DNA from: Anaerolineaceae bacterium UBA5211 | Lineage (GTDB): Bacteria; Chloroflexota; Anaerolineae; Anaerolineales; Anaerolineaceae | Direction: 5' to 3' | Assembly: GCA_002412595.1 (NCBI GenBank) | Contig: DHVJ01000050.1 | Span: 38,494-102,493 of the forward strand | DNA length: 64,000 bases | Part shown: piece after piece, positions 36,377 through 43,943 of the stretch | Layout of the letters: each line of letters starts with the position of its first letter | Position numbering within the stretch: position 1 is the stretch's first letter | Translations under genes and position numbers: made by a program | The notes under the pieces: model-generated | Told to the model about the DNA's origin: nothing | Seen by the model: only the letters and a program-made list of their open reading frames with translations | The model's database searches: none

Positions 36377-37468
36377 CTACTCATACCGCTCGAGTGTCTT
36401 TCTTGCCATTTCAGCTGCAGCGCTTGGATTTCCCTGGCATAAATACAAACCCAAATGTTCAAAGCCGCCCATTTCCTGTGTGTAGGGTAAAAATTCAAAA
36501 TAAAGTCCTGCGCCGTCAGTGTTATGGGTGGTGACGTTGTAAGCTGTTTCTCGTCCTATCTGCGGCATAATTGTCAGCATAATACGGATGGCGTCCTGCC
36601 ATCCATCCGCAACCGCTGCCAGTTCATCTTCTGATAAGTCAAATAAATGTGATTTGGTGTTATCTTTCAGGATTAACTGCATATCGAAGGGCCGCCGCAT
36701 GAAATACGGCGTTAGCAGCACAGCCGGTCCGTAATCTTTGATCAACAGCACTTGCGGATTTTCACGCAGCATATAATCATTGAAGGTTTCATCATGCTCC
36801 GTCATATAAACCTGGTCCTGGCGTATGCGATTGGGTAGAATATTGCTGGCGCCAATTTGCTGGTGTCCGTGTGTTAACGAACCGCCCACCAACTGCCCAT
36901 AATTTTTGATTATTGAGACATACCCGCCGGATTCCTCCAGCAGTTTGCTTTCCAAAGCCGCCATACGTTGCAGCACGATGATGCGATCAGCTTGCGGCAT
37001 ATTATGCCAATCCCGTTCATGGTACGAAGAAGTCCACTGCAGGAAATGAACTCCGTGAACAAGATTGCCCATTACCGGCAGGTTGGATTGAACGTGGTAT
37101 TTCACATTAGACTCCGGGTAAAAAATAGGGAATAAGTTCTTATTGATAAATGTAAATCCTTCGCTCAGCTCCGCCACATCCACAACCCGGGTGGTTAACC
37201 CGTCGCAAATCCGGCAAGCCTTTTCCGCCTGAATCCCATTGTCGCCAGTCGTCTCCGCTTTGTTATCGTGCGGCCGCCGGGCGCGCGCAGAATTATAGAC
37301 AATGCGGTCTCCATTGCGCGGATCTGTCTGGCAAATTCCATCTGGTGCAAAAGTGTGTATCTCTTTTTCTGTTAATACAAACGCTTCAAGCTGTGCGGGC
37401 GTTAATTGATCAACTTGCTCAGCTTGCAGCAGCTCGTTCAATTTTTCGCGGTTTAAATGTTGGTTCAT
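36377..37468 (-). CDS. GalT-like sugar-1-phosphate nucleotidyltransferase (HIT superfamily)
   Basis: A 363-residue protein related to galactose-1-phosphate uridylyltransferase. The active site is LTHGHQQIG, an HxHxQ motif in which the second His would be nucleotidylated; GalT has HPHxQ and here Pro is Gly. A CRICDG pair could bind zinc, and NKNLFPIF resembles the N-terminal GalT substrate loop. The C-terminal half contains YNVTTHNTDGAGLYFEFLP. Its start overlaps the GT4 gene end by 4 bp. It may convert a sugar 1-phosphate to an NDP-sugar for that glycosyltransferase; specificity is unknown. Confidence 0.75.
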   Translation of the reverse strand: MNQHLNREKLNELLQAEQVDQLTPAQLEAFVLTEKEIHTFAPDGICQTDPRNGDRIVYNSARARRPHDNKAETTGDNGIQAEKACRICDGLTTRVVDVAELSEGFTFINKNLFPIFYPESNVKYHVQSNLPVMGNLVHGVHFLQWTSSYHERDWHNMPQADRIIVLQRMAALESKLLEESGGYVSIIKNYGQLVGGSLTHGHQQIGASNILPNRIRQDQVYMTEHDETFNDYMLRENPQVLLIKDYGPAVLLTPYFMRRPFDMQLILKDNTKSHLFDLSEDELAAVADGWQDAIRIMLTIMPQIGRETAYNVTTHNTDGAGLYFEFLPYTQEMGGFEHLGLYLCQGNPSAAAEMARKTLERYE

Positions 37469-38844
37469 AAAGCCTCTCCCCCATCCCCGGATTTTATTCC
37501 GCCTTCTCGCAGGAATTCTCTCACAATATTCCCCCAGGTGAAATAAGGGATGGTGATGTGGTAAGCCGCACCTCCCATTTTGTCTCTTTTCTCGTTATGC
37601 GAAAGAAGCCACGTCAATGCTTGTGCAAAGCCCTCCACATCATCAGCCGGTACCACCAATGCGCCCGCTCCTGCTTGTATATTTGTTGGCTGCCCTTTTA
37701 TCTTGAGAACTTGCGCATCATCCCCCAGCAGGTATTCCACCACGAAGGGGACCAGATTGCTGGATACCACCGGGACGCGTGTGGCGGCCGCTTCCTGGGG
37801 TGTCATGCCAAACCCTTCCATTACGGAAGGGGTACAGTAAATATCCGTGACTGCGTAGATATCCGGCAGTTCTTCCCACACCGACCCCAGCACAACAACA
37901 CGCTCTTGGATGCCCAGTACGTGGATTAACTGCACCAATTCCTCACTTAATTGCTTGTTCTGTGGATCAATGGTCAATACCAAAACCGTTTCTGGGAAGT
38001 CTGGGTACACTTGCGCGAATGCTTTGATCAGCACATCCTTGCGCTTGGTGCTGTCCGTTCGGCTGATTTCAGTAATGATCCTGCCGTTTCGGATTTCTTC
38101 CGCTCTCAATTGTCCGTGGTTCTCCAGAAAATTCCAAATATTATGGTTAGCGGGTATCTCATGCGGAAAATAACGGTCGGAATTTACACAGGGCGGCAAA
38201 AAGAGCATTTTATCGCCATAGCCGTAATCATTTTTTAATGACTGCCCAATGATGCTTGATGTGGAAGCGATCTGGTCAACTTCCTGAATGATGAGCTTCT
38301 CATTCTCAATGCGTTCGTCTATGCGCAGTTTATTCCATTCCTCAGGATTGACGTTGCGCTTCTTTACCTGCCCCAGAGAATGCGGTACCCAGATGTGCTT
38401 CTTTCTTTTCGCCAGGGTTCGGTTGTAAAGTACGCCCAGCTTAGCCCCATCCCAATAATGTGAAATGATATAGTCGATCTCGCTCCCCTCTTCATCGAGC
38501 TGCTTTTTCAGGTTTTCCAGCAGCATCGGCAGCTGCGCATCCATATCTTCCTTGCGCACGAAATCAGCGCATTCATCTTCAAGATACATAATGCGTTGGT
38601 TTTCATCCTTATAATGGATACCCTTGCGCATCTCTCCATTGACTGGACTGGCATATCCGCCCCTGTTTACAATCGTAATCTTAAATCCAGCTTTCGCCAT
38701 AGCATCGCTAAACTGGTTGACAAAAACATTCTGTCCGCCAGTGTCCGGCAATCCAGGAATGATCTTCCAATGGTGCATGCCGTGATTGGTGATCATGAGG
38801 ATATGTTGCCGGTTTGAATGGTTAAATTTTTCAGCGAAATTCAT
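37465..38844 (-). CDS. GT4 glycosyltransferase, sucrose-phosphate synthase/mannosylfructose-phosphate synthase-like
   Basis: Retaining GT-B enzyme with 459 residues. The N-terminal GLPDTGGQNVFVNQF segment is the signature of sucrose-phosphate synthase, sucrose synthase and mannosylfructose-phosphate synthase. The C-terminal donor domain has the E-x7-E motif in MEGFGMTPQEAAA and SRTDSTKRKDVLI. It would transfer a hexose from an NDP-sugar to fructose (phosphate) or a related acceptor. It sits in an operon that otherwise looks catabolic, so it may work in the reverse direction or in a cycle. A 170-bp gap separates it from the ABC permease upstream. Confidence 0.8.
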   Translation of the reverse strand: MNFAEKFNHSNRQHILMITNHGMHHWKIIPGLPDTGGQNVFVNQFSDAMAKAGFKITIVNRGGYASPVNGEMRKGIHYKDENQRIMYLEDECADFVRKEDMDAQLPMLLENLKKQLDEEGSEIDYIISHYWDGAKLGVLYNRTLAKRKKHIWVPHSLGQVKKRNVNPEEWNKLRIDERIENEKLIIQEVDQIASTSSIIGQSLKNDYGYGDKMLFLPPCVNSDRYFPHEIPANHNIWNFLENHGQLRAEEIRNGRIITEISRTDSTKRKDVLIKAFAQVYPDFPETVLVLTIDPQNKQLSEELVQLIHVLGIQERVVVLGSVWEELPDIYAVTDIYCTPSVMEGFGMTPQEAAATRVPVVSSNLVPFVVEYLLGDDAQVLKIKGQPTNIQAGAGALVVPADDVEGFAQALTWLLSHNEKRDKMGGAAYHITIPYFTWGNIVREFLREGGIKSGDGGEAL

Positions 38845-39017
38845 TATCGTTCTTTCTGAGTATGTTTTCGGTTAATTATGATAGCTTGCGTAAGCCGTAC
38901 AATATTCCATTATGGTTTATTATATAAATATACGGTGCTGTATAAGGTTTGTAATCCCTTTCTTGCCAGGCTTTGTTGGGTCTTAGTATCTTCCGAGCAA
39001 CATGAACCTCCTGTTGC

Positions 39018-39917
39018 TCATCCCTTTATGCCGGTAGAAGCCACACTGCGCACAAACCATTTCTGGAATAGCAGGAATATGATCAGCACCGGAATGGTTA
39101 TAAGAGATGCGAAGGCCATCAAATCACCCCATAGGCGCGGATCCTGCCCGAAATAAGACTGAATGCCCACCGTAAGTGGGCGCACGTCTGGACCGCGCGT
39201 CACCATCAGCGGCCACATGAAGCGGTTCCAACTATTGAGCGCTTGCAGGATGGCTACTGTGGCGAAAATCGGTTTTGAAAGCGGTAAGACAATCTTCCAA
39301 TAAATTCCGAAATAGCTGGCCCCGTCGATTAATGCTGCCTCTTCCAGGTCTTTGGGAATGTCAATAAAAAACTGGTAGAACAAAAAGATGGAAAAAGCAT
39401 CCGCGATAAAGGGGATGATTTGAACCTGGTATGAATCCAGCCAGGAAGTCTCTCCGCCAAACCAGGGTAAGTGGTTAACCAGCACCAGCAGGGGTATGGC
39501 AACAGATTCAAATGGAATAATGATCAGCGAAATAATGGTGGAGAGCAGAAATTTCTTTCCCTTGAACCGCAGCCTTGCCAAAGCGTACGCAATCATACTA
39601 TTAACAAATAATCCCGTAATGACGGTTAGCAACATGATGATCACTGAATTAAACATCAAGTGTCCAAAATTCTGGGATTCAAAAACGTCTTTGTAATTCT
39701 GAAATCCCAAATCGCCAATAGGCAGGAAGGCTCTGAGGGAACTCATGTCAGTCACAACCTGAAATTCATTATTCTTAATGGATGACATTAGCATAAACAC
39801 AATTGGAAACATGAAAAAGATAGCCAACAAGATCATCAATAAGTAAGTCAGCCATTTCTTTACGCGTTTTTGTCTCTTGAAACTACGCCTTGGGGATTTT
39901 TCTTGAGCTGTCATCAT
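39018..39917 (-). CDS. Sugar ABC transporter permease, MalG type (first importer)
   Basis: Inner-membrane permease of a carbohydrate uptake (CUT1) importer. It has 299 residues with six predicted helices and a basic cytoplasmic N-terminus. The EAA loop for contact with the ATPase is EEAALIDGASYFGIYWKIVL. AAGGAAG lies upstream of ATGATG, and its start overlaps the stop of the MalF-type gene. No ATPase gene is in the cluster, so a shared MsmX-like ATPase encoded elsewhere is likely. Confidence 0.92.
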   Translation of the reverse strand: MMTAQEKSPRRSFKRQKRVKKWLTYLLMILLAIFFMFPIVFMLMSSIKNNEFQVVTDMSSLRAFLPIGDLGFQNYKDVFESQNFGHLMFNSVIIMLLTVITGLFVNSMIAYALARLRFKGKKFLLSTIISLIIIPFESVAIPLLVLVNHLPWFGGETSWLDSYQVQIIPFIADAFSIFLFYQFFIDIPKDLEEAALIDGASYFGIYWKIVLPLSKPIFATVAILQALNSWNRFMWPLMVTRGPDVRPLTVGIQSYFGQDPRLWGDLMAFASLITIPVLIIFLLFQKWFVRSVASTGIKG

Positions 39918-40843
39918 GCCGCACTTCCTTTCTCACGTGTGAGGTAGCGCTGTATCAGCGAGACAAACAGCACGATCACAAAGAATACAATACTGATTGC
40001 AGAGGCGTATCCCACCTTCAATTGCCCCCAACCCATTTCAACCACATATACCATTGTGGTCATGGAAGCGTTCTGTGGGCCGCCGTTGGTCATAACCTGC
40101 ACCTGGTCAAACAATTTGAAGGCCATTATGGTTGTAGAAAGCACCACAAAAATAGTGGTATTGCGCAATTGCGGCAGGGTAATATGTTTAAACTGCTGCC
40201 AGCCACTGGCGCCATCCACCTGCGCTGCTTCGTATAAAGCATGTGGAATTTCCTGCAACCCTGCTAAATAAATCACCATCTGGAAACCAACCCCCTGCCA
40301 GATCGAAAGCAGCATGATAGCTGGAAACACCAACTTGGTATCCAATAACCAGTTATAAGGTCCTAATCTTCCAAAACTAATGGCCTGCAGGAAAGCATTG
40401 ATCAACCCTTCTCCGGGATTGTAGAGCAGTGTCCAAACAATGGAAACCACTGTCATGGCTGTAACCACCGGGGCAAAATAGACTGTCCGGAAGAGATTCA
40501 TGCCCTTGAGCTGCTGATTGATCAACATAGCCAACGCCAGTGCCAGGGATGTCTGTATAGGCACCACCACTGCAATAAAATAAAAGTTGTTCAATAATCC
40601 GCGTTGAAAAGTTTCATCCTGGAAAAGGCGGATGTAGTTACGCAAGCCCACAAATTCAGTCGGTAAATTCGGGTTTGGAATTAAACGCTGGTTGGTAAAA
40701 GATAGCCAAATCGCCCATACAAAGGGCACAATCAGGAATAATACAAGCAGGATAATTGCAGGGGTTGAAAATAACCAGGCAGTCAAAGATTCCTTACGCC
40801 GATATTTCGGAACGGTCGGCTTGATGTTTTTTTGCTTTGCCAT
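39914..40843 (-). CDS. Sugar ABC transporter permease, MalF type (first importer)
   Basis: Partner permease of the CUT1 importer, 309 residues and six helices. The EAA motif is YEAAQVDGASGWQQFKHITL. GGAGG lies 6 nt before the ATG. It follows the binding-protein gene by 100 bp, a spacing that includes a GC-balanced inverted repeat (AGAGGGG/CCCCTCT at about 40869-40899) likely to act as a partial terminator or mRNA-stabilising hairpin. Confidence 0.92.
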   Translation of the reverse strand: MAKQKNIKPTVPKYRRKESLTAWLFSTPAIILLVLFLIVPFVWAIWLSFTNQRLIPNPNLPTEFVGLRNYIRLFQDETFQRGLLNNFYFIAVVVPIQTSLALALAMLINQQLKGMNLFRTVYFAPVVTAMTVVSIVWTLLYNPGEGLINAFLQAISFGRLGPYNWLLDTKLVFPAIMLLSIWQGVGFQMVIYLAGLQEIPHALYEAAQVDGASGWQQFKHITLPQLRNTTIFVVLSTTIMAFKLFDQVQVMTNGGPQNASMTTMVYVVEMGWGQLKVGYASAISIVFFVIVLFVSLIQRYLTREKGSAA

Positions 40844-40943
40844 CGTTTTCCTCCGGTCTTTATTTTGAGAGGGGCCGTTTAATTTACGACCCCTCTCATT
40901 TACGCTAATACATGAGGAACGTGATCCTCAGTTCTTTACGCTT

Positions 40944-42329
40944 TTACTCAGGCAGCGGATAACCATTGTTATCCTGAATATCCTGGTCAATCGTTACTAC
41001 AGCTTTATCAAGCTCGGTTTGCACATCTGCGCCTGCGATGATATTCCAAATTGCAGTGCGGAAGGAAGAGGTGATCACCGGATATGCAGGCGTGGTCGGG
41101 CGTTCAACAGCCACGCCGTTCTCTAACTGCTGCACAAAAATGTTCAGCTTGCCGCCTTCAGCATAGAGTTCGGATTTAGCAATAGCGCTCTTGCGGGCCG
41201 GGACTGCGCCGTTGGCATTGGTCATATGCAGGATCTCATCCGGTTCCGTCAAGTAGCTCAGGAAGGCATAAGCTGCTTCGGGGTTTTCACAAGTTGAGGT
41301 AATACCCCAGTTCCAGGAACCCATGCCCGTGACGGCTTTATCGCCCAGGATCGGCATGGGGATCAATACAACATCGTCGCCCAGACCCTCTGTGTGAGGA
41401 CCGTACATCCAGTGGCCTACCCAGGAGAGCGCAGCAACCTTGCTGCCGTAGAAATCATCGTCTCCAGCCGGGCTGGCATTGGCGTAGCCATCTTCGAACA
41501 AGCTCTGGAACCATTCCATAGCTGCCACAGATTCAGGGCCATTCAACACGCCATCGGCACTCTGATAGTCAGTGCGGTCAATCAAATCACCACCAAAGGA
41601 TTGAACGATGGGAATTAATCCGTAAGTGTTCCACTCATCATCCGGTCCATAGTTCAGTTTGAAATCGATTGCGTAATCGACCTGATCCAATGCGTTCAAC
41701 TTCTGCAACGCATCCATGAATTCGTCCATCGTCCAGGCATCGTCGATGCTGGTCGGAATGCGCACACCGGCTTCATCCAAATAGGCTTTATTTCCCCAAA
41801 TCGCCAAACCAGAGTCAAACGTTCCCAAGCTATACAGTTTTCCACCGTATGTACCTTGTGCAATGATGGAAGGCAAGAAATCTGCTTTCACATCCGCAGG
41901 CACCAGGTCATCCAAGGGGCGCAGATATCCGGCCCAGGCATAGTTGTACAGGAATGGCCCATCAAAGTCCAGCAGACAGGGCAGGTCACCGGCCAGAGCG
42001 CCAGCGTTCACCTGATCATTATACGAACCTTCCGGAAGCAGGATGGCATTGACAACTACGTCATTCTGCATTTCATTGAAGGCGGTTACTTGAGCGTCTA
42101 AAACCTCGCGCTCCTCGCCTTTTCCGGAATGGAACCATACATCAATTGTCACCGGCTCGGCTGCAGTATCTTCCGCAACAGCTTCTTCCATAGCCGGTTC
42201 TTCAACTGCTGCATCTTCCACTGCGGCAGCCTCTGCCTGGGCTGTGTCAGCACCGCTGCCGCAGGAAACCATCACCATGGATAGCACGGCTAAGAGCGAG
42301 ATGAGCATTAACCACTTATTTTTCTTCAT
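40944..42329 (-). CDS. Sugar ABC transporter binding lipoprotein (first importer)
   Basis: Extracellular solute-binding protein (SBP family 1) of 461 residues. A lipoprotein signal peptide ends in VMVSC (Cys23), followed by an Ala/Glu-rich linker. The mature domain begins near VTIDVWFHSGKGEE and shows typical family features such as PEAYNDQ-like and WGNKAYLDEAGV segments. AAAGGAG precedes the ATG. Its likely cargo is a sucrose-like or other oligosaccharide handled by the downstream enzymes. Confidence 0.9.
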   Translation of the reverse strand: MKKNKWLMLISLLAVLSMVMVSCGSGADTAQAEAAAVEDAAVEEPAMEEAVAEDTAAEPVTIDVWFHSGKGEEREVLDAQVTAFNEMQNDVVVNAILLPEGSYNDQVNAGALAGDLPCLLDFDGPFLYNYAWAGYLRPLDDLVPADVKADFLPSIIAQGTYGGKLYSLGTFDSGLAIWGNKAYLDEAGVRIPTSIDDAWTMDEFMDALQKLNALDQVDYAIDFKLNYGPDDEWNTYGLIPIVQSFGGDLIDRTDYQSADGVLNGPESVAAMEWFQSLFEDGYANASPAGDDDFYGSKVAALSWVGHWMYGPHTEGLGDDVVLIPMPILGDKAVTGMGSWNWGITSTCENPEAAYAFLSYLTEPDEILHMTNANGAVPARKSAIAKSELYAEGGKLNIFVQQLENGVAVERPTTPAYPVITSSFRTAIWNIIAGADVQTELDKAVVTIDQDIQDNNGYPLPE

Positions 42330-42461
42330 TTTTTTCTCCTTTAATTAAATTCTGCCTTTTATTTGGGTAGTATCGTTTAAGTTATTTCTTTCCCTATCCA
42401 CCTCCTCCTTTTATGTGTTCAAACATCTAAAGCTGAGACAATTAATAAATAGAAGAATTGC

Positions 42462-43469
42462 TCAAGTTGTGCTTCGTTCAATTAATTTAAGTTGGATAAA
42501 AGTGTTTTCAACCAATCTGGCCGGATCTGCCATATGAGTTATTAAGTGTTCAGCAGCTAATTTTCCACTTTCGAAAAGTGATTGGCTGATTGTGGTTAGT
42601 TCAAGATATTCAGCTATGTCAATATCATCGAAACCAATCACTGCCAAATTATCCGGAATTGACACACCTCGACTACGTGCAATCTTAAGCACACGTAAAG
42701 CCAGGTCATCGGTTGCCGCAAAAATCGCAGTTGGTGGTTGTGGCAAATCCAATAATTCATAAACCTGCTTATCCGGATCTCTTGGTGGAAAAGCAGGTAA
42801 TTTGATATATTCTTCGGGTAAATCCAAGCCATTATCCAATAAAGCCTGTCGGTAACCTTCAAGACGGATGTCTTCCGGGCTAAGGGTATAGTCAGGCGTG
42901 ACCGCATCGCCAACATAAGCGCAGCGGGTATGTCCTTTACTGATAAAGTGTTCAGCAGCCAGTTTGCCGCCATAAGCATTGTCAATTTCCAGGCTGGAGA
43001 AATTAGGAATGTGGTTTTCAATCAGGAAAATAGGAATTTCGCTTTGCTGCAAGCGCTTAAGAGCCAAAGAATCAATTGGTAGCGAAACAATGATCAACCC
43101 ATCCACTTGTTTTGAATAAGGCAATACAGTGAAGTAACTCTCCAATCGAGTGGTCGAATCCACCGGGTAAATCGTCAAATCATATGGCGAATTGACCAAT
43201 GCCGCTGCTATTCCACGCAGACGCTGTGAAAAAGAAGGTAATGTAAAGAACGGTGTGATAACACCGATACGACCAATTTCTTTGCGCGCTCTTTCGCGCG
43301 CATCGGCTTTTGGCATGAAACCCAGTTCATCAATTGCAGCCAATACCTTGGTGCGTGTTTTCGGCCTGACCTGCTCGGGTGAATTCAACACACGGGAAAC
43401 GGTTGCAATGCTGACGCCTGCCGATTTTGCTACATCGTAAATGGTTGTTGTATTTTCAGTCGCTTTCAT
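42462..43469 (-). CDS. LacI-family transcriptional regulator (first sugar cluster)
   Basis: A 335-residue repressor with an N-terminal helix-turn-helix and hinge (TTTIYDVAKSAGVSIATVSRVLN, residues about 8-30) and a periplasmic-binding-protein-like effector domain with IFAATDDLALRVL and VIGFDDIDIAEYL. It has no SD at its ATG. A LacI-type operator lies just upstream of the start, which suggests autoregulation. It heads the importer and sucrose-like operon. Confidence 0.93.
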   Translation of the reverse strand: MKATENTTTIYDVAKSAGVSIATVSRVLNSPEQVRPKTRTKVLAAIDELGFMPKADARERARKEIGRIGVITPFFTLPSFSQRLRGIAAALVNSPYDLTIYPVDSTTRLESYFTVLPYSKQVDGLIIVSLPIDSLALKRLQQSEIPIFLIENHIPNFSSLEIDNAYGGKLAAEHFISKGHTRCAYVGDAVTPDYTLSPEDIRLEGYRQALLDNGLDLPEEYIKLPAFPPRDPDKQVYELLDLPQPPTAIFAATDDLALRVLKIARSRGVSIPDNLAVIGFDDIDIAEYLELTTISQSLFESGKLAAEHLITHMADPARLVENTFIQLKLIERSTT

Positions 43470-43476
43470 GGCAAAA

Positions 43477-43490
43477 TGTAAGTGCTTTCA
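43477..43490. promoter_or_regulatory. LacI/GalR-type operator at the first lacI gene
   Basis: TGTAAGTGCTTTCA is a 14-bp near-palindrome like the TGWAARC-GYTTWCA consensus of the family. It starts 8 bp from the lacI start codon. It is nested in a longer inverted repeat, AATGTAAG (43475-43482) with CTTACATT (43499-43506). Confidence 0.65.
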
Positions 43491-43506
43491 TAAAATTGCT
43501 TACATT

Positions 43507-43943
43507 CCGAGTTTAGCATTTATTTTTATGCTTGTCAATAATTTGCGGGAATATTTAAGATTTTCTCAATTTCTTTTTATATCAAATTTATTTTTGCCAA
43601 TGAATGTTGGGGTTAGTCCACCCAACGCATGAAAATTCAATCGATATTCTTGTTAATTTCTAAGAGAATCTCAGCCTTCGGCACACGATCATTGTTTATA
43701 CAAAGGTTTAAATTCAATAAAATTAGAGAGGCGTTTTTATCTCATAGCGCACCTGGCACTCGTGGCACGGTCAAACGCATGGGCTTTCATTTTCTTGGCT
43801 TTGTCTAAAGAATACTAACCGCAGTATTAAGCCATCGAATTATCAATCGCGTTAATCTCAGTCACGATCGCCAATATCTCTTTATATGTGCGCATACAAC
43901 CGCGGGCAAAGTCCTTCACCCCATATCCTTTCATTCGGTATTT
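43507..43943. other. Intergenic region with no recognised gene
   Basis: About 440 bp with no supportable gene. A 35-codon frame on the minus strand (43827-43934, beginning MKGYGVKDFARGCMRTYKEI) starts 9 bp after the GH3 stop codon, and further disrupted coding-like sequence follows it. It may be a decayed gene remnant. No terminator is obvious after the GH3 gene. Confidence 0.4.

Noticed and set aside
38995..39022. Inverted repeat GAGCAAC/GTTGCTC with AGGAGG and ATG in the loop after the first MalG gene
   Set aside because: No T-run follows, and the frame opened by that ATG is only six codons (MLLGRY); it is not enough for a terminator or a leader-peptide call.
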